From the NCBI GenBank assembly GCA_900550395.1, contig URSD01000022.1, positions 1 to 42,611 of the forward strand: a DNA stretch of 42,611 bases, in the 5' to 3' direction. Position numbers and translations under genes: made by a program. This document shows positions 24,603-32,706 of the stretch, piece after piece; position 1 is the stretch's first letter, and the number at the start of each line of letters is the position of its first letter. The stretch comes from an uncultured Porphyromonadaceae bacterium (lineage in GTDB: Bacteria; Bacteroidota; Bacteroidia; Bacteroidales; Muribaculaceae). The notes beneath the pieces were generated by a model. It searched no databases. It saw nothing but the letters and a program-made list of their open reading frames with translations, and was not told the DNA's origin.

Positions 24603-25249
24603 CAGCACAGGGCATGCCCTACGAGGCATTCAAGGACAACGAATATATCGAATCGCTCGTCAAGAAGCTTCAGGAGAACGGCACCAACGTCATCGTGGGC
24701 TCTCTCGACAAGCTCATCAACTGGGGCCGGTCCAACTCGCTGTGGCCCCTCACTTTTGCCACCAGCTGCTGCGGCATCGAGTTCGTAAGCCTCGGCGCCG
24801 CACGCTACGACATGGCACGCTTCGGATGGGAAGTCGCCCGTTCGTCGCCACGTCAGGCCGACTTCATCATGGTGGCCGGCACCATCGTCCACCGCATGGC
24901 GCCCGTGCTGCGACGCCTCTACGACCAGATGGCCGAGCCTAAGTACGTCATAGCCTGCGGCGCCTGCGCCATCAGCGGCGGTCCCTTCCGCAACAGCTAC
25001 CACGTAGTGCGCGGCGTCGACCAGATCATCCCCGTCGACGTCTACCTCCCCGGCTGCCCCCCGCGCCCCGAGGCCATGATCTACAGCATCATGCAGCTCT
25101 CGCGCAAAGTCAAAGTAGAACACTTCTTCGGCGACGTCAACCGCAAGCAGAAACAGCAGGACTTCCTGCGCGAGCATCCCGTAGAAGGCATCGACGACAA
25201 AGCCGACTTCAACACCAATCCCGTCGAGGCCGACGGCAAGCAGGCCTGA
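24593..25249 (+). CDS. nuoB: NADH-quinone oxidoreductase subunit B
   Basis: A 218-residue peripheral subunit holding the N2 iron-sulfur cluster, the last electron carrier before quinone. The ligands are visible: tandem Cys59-Cys60 in TSCCGIEF, Cys125 in CGACAISGG and Cys155 in LPGCPPRPE. The ATG lies inside the end of nuoA. The C-terminal tail (about 185-218) is charged and not conserved. It pairs with NuoCD and NuoI in the connecting module. Confidence 0.97.
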   Translation: MEVTAQGMPYEAFKDNEYIESLVKKLQENGTNVIVGSLDKLINWGRSNSLWPLTFATSCCGIEFVSLGAARYDMARFGWEVARSSPRQADFIMVAGTIVHRMAPVLRRLYDQMAEPKYVIACGACAISGGPFRNSYHVVRGVDQIIPVDVYLPGCPPRPEAMIYSIMQLSRKVKVEHFFGDVNRKQKQQDFLREHPVEGIDDKADFNTNPVEADGKQA

Positions 25250-25287
25250 ACGCGTCAAATCTGTCAACATATACATATATAATATAT

Positions 25288-26922
25288 ATGGCAACCCTTC
25301 AAGAAACTATTGCCAAAATATGCCCCACGGCTTCCGTGGCCGAGGTTGACGGCGCCCCCATGATAAGCGTCGACGACGCACACTGGCATGAGCTGGCTAA
25401 GGCTCTCCGCGACAACAGCGACCTGGCTATGGACTACCTCGTCACCATCGCCGGTTTCGACCACACCGACTCCATGGGCTGCGTCTACTACCTGATGTCG
25501 ACCTCGCTCAACACCAACCTCGGCGTGACAGTACTCGCCACCGGCGGCCGCGAGAAACCCATGCTCCACAGCGTGAGCGACCTCTGGAATAACGCAGGGC
25601 TCTACGAGCGCGAAGTCTACGACTTCTACGGCATCATATTCATCGGCAACCCCGACATGCGCCGTCTCTTCCTCAGCATCGACTGGCAAGGATACCCGCT
25701 GCGCAAGGACTATGACTGCTCGCCCGAGGCCAACCCCGTTCCCGCCGACAACGAGCGACAGAGCGACTTCACCGACAGCTGGGTAGAGAAGCCCGACGGC
25801 ACCGTCGAGAAGACGCAGGTGCAGGTGTTCGGCCCCGACGACTTCGTGGTCAACATAGGCCCCCAGCACCCCGCCACCCACGGCGTGCTACGCTTCCGCA
25901 CGGCCGTCGACGGCGAAAAAATCAAGAAGATCGACGTCTACATGGGCTACATCCACCGAGGCATCGAGAAACTGTGCGAGCAGCAGGGCTACCCCCAGAC
26001 GCTCCACTATCTCGACCGAATGGACTACTTCTCGGCCCAGAACTACCACCACGGCCTCTGCCTCCTCTACGAGCGCGCCGCCGGCATCGAAATCTCGCGC
26101 CGCGCGCAGGTCATCCGCGTCATGATGGACGAGCTCTCGCGCATAGCCTCCCACTGCCTCTTCATGGGCACCTTCTGCATGGACCTCGGAGCCACCTCCA
26201 TGCTCTTCTACACGCTCCGCGTGCGTGAGCAGATTCTCGACATCATGGAGCGCACATGCGGCGCCCGCATGACGTTCAACTACGACTGCATAGGCGGCGT
26301 CATGCAGGACCTCGACAGCAATTTTCAGCACGACGTCAAGGAACTGCTCAAGGTGATACCCGCCAACCTCCGCGAATACGAGAAAGTGTTCGTCGGCAAC
26401 GTAATCGCCCGCAACCGCATGGAAGGCGTAGGCGTGCTCTCGCGCGAGGACGCCATCAGCTACGGCGTCACCGGCCCAAACGGGCGCGCCTCCGGCTGGG
26501 CATGCGACATCCGCAAATGGCGCCCCTACAGCATCTATCCCGAACTCGACTTCAACGAGGTCATCCGCACCGAGGGCGACTCCATGGCACGCTTCAAGGT
26601 ACGTCTCGACGAAATCCGCGAGAGCGCCAAAATTCTGGAGCAGCTCGTCGACAACATCCCCGAAGGCGAATACCTCGTCAAGGTGCCCAAGCTCTTCAAG
26701 CTGCCCGTCGGACAGTGGTTCCAGCTCGTCGAAGGCTGCCGCGGCGTCTTCGGCATGCACCTCGAGAGCGACGGCGGCACCAAGCCCGCGCGCCTCAAGT
26801 TCGCAACGCCCTCCATGCCCGCTGCCGGCGTGGTCGACCCCCTCTGCTGCGGCGAGAAGATTGCCGACCTCATCACCATCGGCGGCTCGATGGACTACAT
26901 CGTGCCCGACATGGATCGCTGA
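25288..26922 (+). CDS. nuoCD: NADH-quinone oxidoreductase subunits C and D fused
   Basis: A 544-residue fusion. The N-terminal 150 residues are NuoC (30-kDa subunit; NAGLYEREVYDFYGI and PDMRRLFLSIDWQGYPLRKDY). After a linker (about 155-185) comes NuoD (49-kDa subunit): GPQHPATHGVLRF, HRGIEKLCE, LDRMDYFSAQNYH and the end motif IGGSMDYIVPDMDR. NuoD is homologous to hydrogenase large subunits but has lost the Ni-binding cysteines; it lines the quinone site. The same fusion is known in Escherichia coli and in Bacteroidetes. It lies 38 bases after nuoB. Confidence 0.96.
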   Translation: MATLQETIAKICPTASVAEVDGAPMISVDDAHWHELAKALRDNSDLAMDYLVTIAGFDHTDSMGCVYYLMSTSLNTNLGVTVLATGGREKPMLHSVSDLWNNAGLYEREVYDFYGIIFIGNPDMRRLFLSIDWQGYPLRKDYDCSPEANPVPADNERQSDFTDSWVEKPDGTVEKTQVQVFGPDDFVVNIGPQHPATHGVLRFRTAVDGEKIKKIDVYMGYIHRGIEKLCEQQGYPQTLHYLDRMDYFSAQNYHHGLCLLYERAAGIEISRRAQVIRVMMDELSRIASHCLFMGTFCMDLGATSMLFYTLRVREQILDIMERTCGARMTFNYDCIGGVMQDLDSNFQHDVKELLKVIPANLREYEKVFVGNVIARNRMEGVGVLSREDAISYGVTGPNGRASGWACDIRKWRPYSIYPELDFNEVIRTEGDSMARFKVRLDEIRESAKILEQLVDNIPEGEYLVKVPKLFKLPVGQWFQLVEGCRGVFGMHLESDGGTKPARLKFATPSMPAAGVVDPLCCGEKIADLITIGGSMDYIVPDMDR

Positions 26923-26964
26923 TACTCACGCAACAACTAACAAACCAATAAGATACACCGCATT

Positions 26965-28041
26965 ATGTACGATTTGTCGGTAATCACAGACGCCATCCAC
27001 TCCTTCCTCTCGGGCTTCATGCCCACGTGGCTCACCGTCACGGTGGAATGTGTGCTCATAGGTGTGGGCCTGCTTCTGGCCTACTCCCTGCTGGCGCTCT
27101 TCTACATCTACTACGAACGCAAGCTCTGCGCCTTCGTCCAGTGCCGCCTCGGCCCCAACCGCGTCGGCCCCTGGGGTCTGCTCCAGAGCTTTGCCGATAT
27201 GTTCAAAATCCTCATCAAGGAGCTTATCTCACTCAAGTACACCGATAAGTTCCTCTTCGCTCTGGCGCCCTATCTGGTGATTCTGGCCTCCATGCTGGCT
27301 TTCGCCGTGCTGCCCTGGGGTAACGGACTGCAGATCATCGACTTCAACATCGGCATATTCTTCCTGATGGCCGTATCGAGCATCGGCGTCCTCGGCATAC
27401 TCCTTGCAGGATGGTCGTCGAGCAACAAGTTCACCCTCATCGGCGCCATGCGCTCCGGCGCGCAGATGGTAAGCTACGAGCTCTCCATCGGCCTGAGCAT
27501 CATCACCATGGTGGCATTCGCAGGCAGCATGAGCGTCGGCGACATCGTTGCCGCGCAGAACGACGGCTGGTTCATCTTCAAGGGCCACATCCCCGCCATC
27601 ATCGCCTTCATCATCTACATGATCGCAGGCACAGCCGAGACCAACCGCGGCCCGTTCGACCTTCCCGAGGCCGAGAGCGAGCTCACCGCCGGCTACCACA
27701 CCGAGTACTCCGGCATTCACTTCGGCTTCTTCTACCTCGCCGAGTACCTCAACCTGTTCATCGTCTCCGGCGTCGCCGCGCTCCTCTTCTTCGGCGGATG
27801 GATGCCCCTGCACATCCCCGGATGGGAAGCCTTCAACCACATCATGGACTACATCCCCAGCGTCATCTGGTTCCTCGGCAAGGCTATCGCACTCAGCGCC
27901 ATCATCATCTGGTTCAAGTGGACCTTCCCCCGCCTGCGCATCGACCAGGTGCTCGCCATGGAGTGGAAGTACCTCCTCCCCATCGGCCTGTTCAACCTCG
28001 CCCTCATGGTGTGCATCATCGTCCTGGGCTGGCATTTCTAA
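26965..28041 (+). CDS. nuoH: NADH-quinone oxidoreductase subunit H
   Basis: A 358-residue membrane subunit with about eight helices, joining the peripheral arm to the proton-pumping arm and forming the quinone entrance. Conserved blocks: YYERKLCAFVQCRLGPNRVGPWGLLQSFAD near residue 50, and AGTAETNRGPFDLPEAESELTAGYHTEYSG near 220-250, whose glutamates belong to the E-channel. The next gene, 39 bases on, is not nuoI but atpD: the complex I operon is interrupted here by the full ATP synthase operon. Confidence 0.96.
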   Translation: MYDLSVITDAIHSFLSGFMPTWLTVTVECVLIGVGLLLAYSLLALFYIYYERKLCAFVQCRLGPNRVGPWGLLQSFADMFKILIKELISLKYTDKFLFALAPYLVILASMLAFAVLPWGNGLQIIDFNIGIFFLMAVSSIGVLGILLAGWSSSNKFTLIGAMRSGAQMVSYELSIGLSIITMVAFAGSMSVGDIVAAQNDGWFIFKGHIPAIIAFIIYMIAGTAETNRGPFDLPEAESELTAGYHTEYSGIHFGFFYLAEYLNLFIVSGVAALLFFGGWMPLHIPGWEAFNHIMDYIPSVIWFLGKAIALSAIIIWFKWTFPRLRIDQVLAMEWKYLLPIGLFNLALMVCIIVLGWHF

Positions 28042-28080
28042 TATCCGACAAAACAAACAATCCCTATAACAAGACTCCAA

Positions 28081-29583
28081 ATGAGCGAACTCATCGGTAA
28101 AACCGCGCAAGTCATCGGCCCAGTGGTCGATGTGGTGTTCGATGGCCCGGAAGGCGACCTGCCCCCCATCTACACAGCCCTGAAAATCGAACGCCAGGAC
28201 GGCTCGTTTATCACCCTGGAGGTGGAGCAGCACATCGGCGAGAACACCGTGCGCTGCCTTGCCATGGAAAGTACCGACGGACTGCGCCGCGGCATGGATG
28301 CCGTCAGCCTCGGACACCCGATAGCAGTCCCCACAGGCGACCAGATCAAAGGACGCCTGCTCAACGTGCTCGGCGACGCCATCGACAACCTTCCGCCCCT
28401 GAAACGCACCGACCTGCGCGACATACACCAGCCGGCTCCCGAGTTTGACGACCTCACCATCGGTTCCGAAATCCTCACCACCGGCATCAAGGTCATCGAC
28501 CTGCTCGAGCCCTACAGCAAGGGCGGCAAGATCGGCCTCTTCGGCGGCGCAGGCGTCGGCAAGACCGTGCTCATCATGGAGCTTATCAACAACATCGCCA
28601 AGGGCCACGACGGCTTCTCGGTGTTCACCGGCGTGGGCGAACGCACCCGCGAGGGCAACGACCTGCTTCGCGAGATGATCGAAAGCGGCGTCATCAAGTA
28701 CGGCAAGAAATTCGAGGAAGGCATGGAGAAGGGACAGTGGGACCTCGCCGACGTCGACGTGGACCATCTCCGCGAATCCCAGGCCACTCTCGTCTTCGGC
28801 CAGATGAACGAGCCGCCGGGCGCGCGTCTGCGTGTAGCCCTCAGCGGCCTCACCGTCGCCGAGCAGTTCCGCGACCAGGGCGCTGGCGGCAAGGACGTGC
28901 TTCTGTTCATCGACAACATCTTCCGCTTCACCCAGGCAGGTTCCGAGGTGTCGGCCCTGCTCGGCCGCATGCCCTCGGCAGTAGGCTATCAGCCCACACT
29001 GGCTTCCGAGATGGGCGCCCTCCAGGAGCGAATCACCTCCACCAAGAACGGCTCCATCACCTCCGTGCAGGCCATCTACGTGCCCGCCGACGACCTTACC
29101 GACCCGGCTCCGGCCACTACCTTCAGCTTCCTCGACGCCACCACGGTGCTCAGCCGTAAGATCGCCGAACTCGGCATCTACCCTGCCGTCGACCCGCTGG
29201 AGTCCACATCCCGCATCCTCGACCCCAACATCATAGGCGAAGACCACTACAACACGGCCCAGGCCGTCAAGCAGCTGCTTCAGAAGTACAACGAGCTCCA
29301 GGACATCATCGCCATCCTCGGCGTAGACGAGCTGTCCGACGACGACAAGCTCGTCGTTTCCCGCGCACGCCGCGCGCAGCGCTTCCTGTCGCAGCCCTTC
29401 CACGTGGCCGAGCAGTTCACCGGCCTCCCCGGCGTCATGGTGCCCCTGAGCGAGACCATCCGCGGCTTCAAGATGATTCTCAACGGCGAGATGGACGAAT
29501 ACCCCGAGCAGGCGTTCCTCAACGTCGGCACCATTGACGAGGCCATCGCCAAGGGCCGCAAGCTCCTCGACGAGGTAAAGTGA
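28081..29583 (+). CDS. atpD: F1 ATP synthase subunit beta
   Basis: A 500-residue catalytic subunit. The N-terminal beta barrel is followed by the nucleotide domain with Walker A GGAGVGKTVL (about 155-164), GERTREGNDL (catalytic glutamate) and DNIFRFTQAGSEVSALLGRMPSAVGYQPTL, then the helical C-terminus. It carries out ATP synthesis or hydrolysis at the alpha-beta interface. Placing atpD and atpC at the head of the ATP synthase operon is the usual Bacteroidetes order; the position directly after nuoH is what is unusual. Spacing and strand suggest read-through from nuoH. Confidence 0.97.
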   Translation: MSELIGKTAQVIGPVVDVVFDGPEGDLPPIYTALKIERQDGSFITLEVEQHIGENTVRCLAMESTDGLRRGMDAVSLGHPIAVPTGDQIKGRLLNVLGDAIDNLPPLKRTDLRDIHQPAPEFDDLTIGSEILTTGIKVIDLLEPYSKGGKIGLFGGAGVGKTVLIMELINNIAKGHDGFSVFTGVGERTREGNDLLREMIESGVIKYGKKFEEGMEKGQWDLADVDVDHLRESQATLVFGQMNEPPGARLRVALSGLTVAEQFRDQGAGGKDVLLFIDNIFRFTQAGSEVSALLGRMPSAVGYQPTLASEMGALQERITSTKNGSITSVQAIYVPADDLTDPAPATTFSFLDATTVLSRKIAELGIYPAVDPLESTSRILDPNIIGEDHYNTAQAVKQLLQKYNELQDIIAILGVDELSDDDKLVVSRARRAQRFLSQPFHVAEQFTGLPGVMVPLSETIRGFKMILNGEMDEYPEQAFLNVGTIDEAIAKGRKLLDEVK

Positions 29584-29605
29584 GAGTATTTAAACCCGCA
29601 GAACT

Positions 29606-29842
29606 ATGACACTGAAAATCATATCGGCAGAATCAGTCCTCTTTGAGGGAGAAGTGAAGGCGGCCACCCTGCCCGGACAGATGGGCGAATTCACCGTCCT
29701 CCGCAACCACGCATCCCTCGTGGCCCTGCTGGCAAAGGGACTGGTGCGCTACCGCCTGACCGACGACACCGAGCAGGAGCACGAAATACCCGGCGGTGTG
29801 GCCGATATCGACAACAACATCATCAGCGTCTGCGTCTACTGA
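29606..29842 (+). CDS. atpC: F1 ATP synthase subunit epsilon, short form
   Basis: A 78-residue protein consisting only of the N-terminal beta sandwich of epsilon (MTLKIISAESVLFEGEVKAA, LPGQMGEFTVLRNHASLVALL, GGVADIDNNIISV). The C-terminal two-helix domain that inhibits ATP hydrolysis in the usual 130-140-residue form is missing. Short epsilon is known in some Bacteroidetes, so this is not a truncation caused by mutation. It lies 22 bases after atpD and five before atpB. Confidence 0.93.
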   Translation: MTLKIISAESVLFEGEVKAATLPGQMGEFTVLRNHASLVALLAKGLVRYRLTDDTEQEHEIPGGVADIDNNIISVCVY

Positions 29843-29847
29843 ACACC

Positions 29848-30930
29848 ATGAAGCGACTACTCTCTATATTTGCATTCCTGCTCACGCTCGCAGTACCGGC
29901 CGCAACGGCCGCCGGCAGCGGCGACGAGTCCGGCGCCATCAACCCCAAGGAAATCATTTTCGAGCACCTGGGCGACGGCTACGGATGGGAAGTGCCCTTC
30001 GACCATCACCACCGCATTCCCCTGCCCTGCATCGTCTGGGGCAGCGACGGGCTGCACGTGTTCTCCTCGGCCCGCATCACCGGCGGCGAGACCTACCGCG
30101 ACGGCGACGTCAGCTTCCGCATCGGCGGCAAGGACAGCGAGTACCGCGGCAAGATAGTGGAAATCAGCGCCGACGGCAAGGAATCGCGTCCCTTCGACAT
30201 CTCCATCACCAAGAACGTGTGCGCCCTGTTCATCACAGTGGTCGTGGTCGTAGCCATGCTCATGGCTCTCGTGCGCTACTACCGCCGCAACGGCTACAAG
30301 GCTCCCCGTAAGGGTCTGGGCTTCCTGGAACTCATAATCGACTTCATCTACGGCTCCGTCATCAAGAGCACGCTCGGCAAGAACGCCGCGCGCTTCGCGC
30401 CCTATCTGCTGACGGTGTTCTTCTTCATCTTCACGATGAACCTGATGGGACTGATGGTTGTGTTCCCCGGTGGCGCCAACCTCACGGGCAACATCGCCAT
30501 CACCCTGGTGCTCGCACTCCTCACCTTCCTTGTCACCAATATCTTCGGCAACCGCCACTACTGGAAAGACATATTCTGGCCCGACGTGCCCCTGTGGCTC
30601 AAGTTCCCGCTGCCCATCATGCCGCTGATCGAGGTCTTCGGCATGTTCACCAAGCCCGCCGCCCTGACAGTGCGTCTGTTCGCCAACATGATGGGCGGCC
30701 ACATGATCGTGCTCGTGCTCACGCTGCTCATCTTCATCTTCGCGGCCGTCAGCGCCGTCGCAGGCGGAGTAGCAACAGCCGTCTCCATGATATTCAGCGT
30801 GTTCATGCTGCTTATCGACGTACTCGTAAGCTTCATCCAGGCCTACGTGTTCACGATGCTAAGCACCATATTCATATCCCTGGCCAACGAGGAGCCCCAC
30901 CACAAGCCCGAGCCGGCCGAAAGCAAATGA
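29848..30930 (+). CDS. atpB: Fo ATP synthase subunit a
   Basis: A 360-residue membrane subunit, longer than the E. coli form because of an N-terminal part with a signal-peptide-like start (MKRLLSIFAFLLTLAVPAATAA) and a soluble domain of about 100 residues, a pattern seen in Bacteroidetes. The membrane part has the essential arginine (Arg276 in TVRLFANMMGGHMI) and the final SFIQAYVFTMLSTIFISLA helix, which form the half-channels against the c-ring. Located between atpC and atpE, as in the standard Bacteroidetes order. Confidence 0.95.
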   Translation: MKRLLSIFAFLLTLAVPAATAAGSGDESGAINPKEIIFEHLGDGYGWEVPFDHHHRIPLPCIVWGSDGLHVFSSARITGGETYRDGDVSFRIGGKDSEYRGKIVEISADGKESRPFDISITKNVCALFITVVVVVAMLMALVRYYRRNGYKAPRKGLGFLELIIDFIYGSVIKSTLGKNAARFAPYLLTVFFFIFTMNLMGLMVVFPGGANLTGNIAITLVLALLTFLVTNIFGNRHYWKDIFWPDVPLWLKFPLPIMPLIEVFGMFTKPAALTVRLFANMMGGHMIVLVLTLLIFIFAAVSAVAGGVATAVSMIFSVFMLLIDVLVSFIQAYVFTMLSTIFISLANEEPHHKPEPAESK

Positions 30931-30979
30931 AACAAACAAAAACAAAATACACATCAAACCCCATTAAAACTCCAAAATT

Positions 30980-31219
30980 ATGTTCGGTCTTTTAGCAGTT
31001 GAAGCTCTCGCAGCTCTGGGCGCCACTCTCGGCGCAGGTATCGCCGCCATCGCCGCCGGTATCGGTATCGGCAAAATCGGTGCAGCCGCCATGGAAGCCA
31101 TCGCCCGTCAGCCCGAAGCTGCCGGCGACATCCGAAGCAACATGATCGTCATCGCCGCCCTCGTCGAAGGTGTGGCCCTCTTCGGTGTCATCGTCTGCGT
31201 TCTTGCCCTTTTCGTCTAA
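30980..31219 (+). CDS. atpE: Fo ATP synthase subunit c
   Basis: A 79-residue helical hairpin that forms the rotor ring. The ion-binding carboxylate is Glu63 (ALVEGVALFGV). The polar loop ARQPEA is present. The residues that typify sodium-binding rings (a Gln in helix 1 and Ser/Thr after the Glu) are absent, so proton coupling is inferred. It has its own start 49 bases after atpB. Confidence 0.95.
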   Translation: MFGLLAVEALAALGATLGAGIAAIAAGIGIGKIGAAAMEAIARQPEAAGDIRSNMIVIAALVEGVALFGVIVCVLALFV

Positions 31220-31243
31220 TCTCTCTATCCCCCAACGCCACGA

Positions 31244-31753
31244 ATGGAACTGTTCACGCCTGATTTTGGCTTGATTTTCTGGATGTTCATAGCCTTCGGC
31301 ATCCTCTTCCTCATCCTCTGGAAGTGTGCCTGGCCCGTCATCCTGAAAAGCGTCGACAGCCGTGCAGACCTTATCGACAAAGGCGTGGAGTACGCTCAGG
31401 AAGCCAAGGAACGCCTCGACGGCGCACAGCGCGAGGCCGACGACATGCTGCGCGAGGCACGGCGCCGCCAGGCCGACGAGCTGCGCGAGGCCGACCGCAT
31501 GAAAGCGCAGATCATCGAGGAAGCACGTTCCGCCGCGCAGGCCGAGGCCCAGAAAGTAATGGACGCCGCCAAGGCTTCCATCGCCCAGCAGCAGAAAGAG
31601 GCCGAGCAGGCTCTCCGGGCCAACATCGGCACCATCGCTCTCGACATCGCCGGCAAGGTGATGCAGCAGAACATGGCGCAGGACAAGGCCCAGAGGCAGC
31701 TCGTCGACAAACTCCTCACCGAGATAGAAAGCAACAACCGAACTCCACGGTAA
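31244..31753 (+). CDS. atpF: Fo ATP synthase subunit b
   Basis: A 169-residue peripheral-stalk subunit: one N-terminal membrane helix (FGLIFWMFIAFGILFLILW, about 6-24) and a long charged coiled coil rich in Ala, Glu, Arg and Gln to the end. It links subunit a to the F1 head through delta. The TAA overlaps the ATG of atpH by one base (TAATG), giving coupled translation of the two stalk subunits. Confidence 0.94.
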   Translation: MELFTPDFGLIFWMFIAFGILFLILWKCAWPVILKSVDSRADLIDKGVEYAQEAKERLDGAQREADDMLREARRRQADELREADRMKAQIIEEARSAAQAEAQKVMDAAKASIAQQQKEAEQALRANIGTIALDIAGKVMQQNMAQDKAQRQLVDKLLTEIESNNRTPR

Positions 31754-32301
31754 TGAACGAAGGTCTGATACCACGCCGATACGCCAGAGCGCTGTACGAG
31801 GTGGCCGAGCAGAGAAGCCGGGCCGAGCGCATGTACACCCTGATGCGCACCCTCGCTGCCGAGGCTCAGCGCGAGCCTCAGCTGGCACGCACACTGGCCA
31901 ACCCCTACATAGCCGACGACGACAAGCGGCGCCTGCTCGAAACCGCGGCCGGCGCCGGCGCCGACGACTCCACTTTCGCCGACTGGCTGCGGGTGCTCGC
32001 CCGCAACCGGCGCTGCGGCATGGCTCCCGACATTGCGCGCGCCTACGTCGACTACTACCGCGACCGGCGCTCCATCTACCCCGTCGCCGTCACATCGGCC
32101 TCGCCGCTGACGCCCGACGAGAGCAAGCGCATGCAGGCACTCGTTCAGCGCCACATAGGCCCCGACGCCTCCATGGAGTACACCGAAAAGGTGGACCCCG
32201 CGCTCATAGGAGGCTTCGCCATCGACATCGCCAACGAGCGACTTGACGCATCGGCGCTCAACCGTCTCGAACAGATGCGCCTCAACTTATCAAAGGCTTA
32301 G
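31753..32301 (+). CDS. atpH: F1 ATP synthase subunit delta
   Basis: A 182-residue stalk subunit (OSCP family): IPRRYARALYEVAEQ at the N-terminus, helical bundle to about 110, and the C-terminal signature VDPALIGGFAIDIANERLDASALNRLEQM. The ATG at 31753 starts inside the atpF stop codon; longer frames run in another frame of atpF. The stop is TAG, and its G is the first base of a MITE-like insertion. Without the insertion the codon would read TAA, so the product length is unchanged (see the element at 32301-32659). Confidence 0.93.
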   Translation: MNEGLIPRRYARALYEVAEQRSRAERMYTLMRTLAAEAQREPQLARTLANPYIADDDKRRLLETAAGAGADDSTFADWLRVLARNRRCGMAPDIARAYVDYYRDRRSIYPVAVTSASPLTPDESKRMQALVQRHIGPDASMEYTEKVDPALIGGFAIDIANERLDASALNRLEQMRLNLSKA

Positions 32302-32659
32302 AGGCTGTTTAAAAACGGATGTTAACACAGGGGTTGCAGATTTTGGAAGGTATTTCATCCTGCGGGAGCAGGAGCGTACTGGATGTACGCGACTGCGACA
32401 AAGGATGAAATACACCCAAAAGATGCAAAGCCGAAGTAACTTTTCATGATAAAATCAGCCTCCGGACAAAACGAAAGAAATATTAAAATAACAGTATGAT
32501 AAACAAACAGATGATAAAAGTCAGCTCGCCTCGGTCCCTCTCCGGCGCTTTCCGCCGTCTTCTTCGGTCGAGTGGCTACGGCCACACTCCCTCATCAGAC
32601 GACAAAAATCGCTCGGAGATTGACCGCCCCTGCGTTAACATCTGTTTTTAAACAGCCTC
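32301..32659. mobile_element. 359-bp MITE-like element inserted between atpH and atpA
   Basis: The 33-bp ends (32301-32333 and 32627-32659, both starting GAGGCTGTTTAAAAAC from outside) are inverted repeats with 31 of 33 identical. The flanks both read TTA (32298-32300 and 32660-32662), a 3-bp target duplication. Inside is a long imperfect hairpin (32334-32428) with apex GCGTAC/GTACGC and arms containing GTATTTCATCC/GGATGAAATAC. No transposase is encoded, and the internal frames are not convincing. I recall similar non-coding repeats from Bacteroidales genomes, but this cannot be checked here. Removing it leaves 45 bp between atpH and atpA, normal operon spacing. It explains the whole 405-bp gap. 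Confidence 0.85.
32334..32428 (+). other. Long hairpin inside the operon-embedded element
   Basis: Arms: TTGCA/TGCAA at the base, TTTTGG/CCAAAA, GTATTTCATCC/GGATGAAATAC and GCGTAC/GTACGC at the tip with loop TGGAT. In the atp transcript it would fold into a 95-nt stem that could slow, cut or protect the mRNA between atpH and atpA (inference). It has no T-run. Confidence 0.6.
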
Positions 32660-32706
32660 TTAACACCTTTCAGACATTCTGAAACAAAACAACCTCCCCA
32701 GCTACA

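Noticed and set aside
27229..29403. Minus-strand frame of 724 codons opposite nuoH/atpD, and a 681-codon one opposite nuoL
   Set aside because: Both are antisense to highly conserved genes and have Val/Glu/Gly/His-rich low-information translations; long shadows are expected from the codon use here.
30980..31219. Sodium-specific ATP synthase c ring
   Set aside because: The Gln in helix 1 and Ser/Thr next to the carboxylate that mark sodium rings are absent, so proton coupling is more likely.
32243..32585. Small frames inside the operon-embedded element (for example 32243-32449 and 32355-32585)
   Set aside because: They cross the inverted repeats and hairpin, and show no motif; the segment is non-coding.
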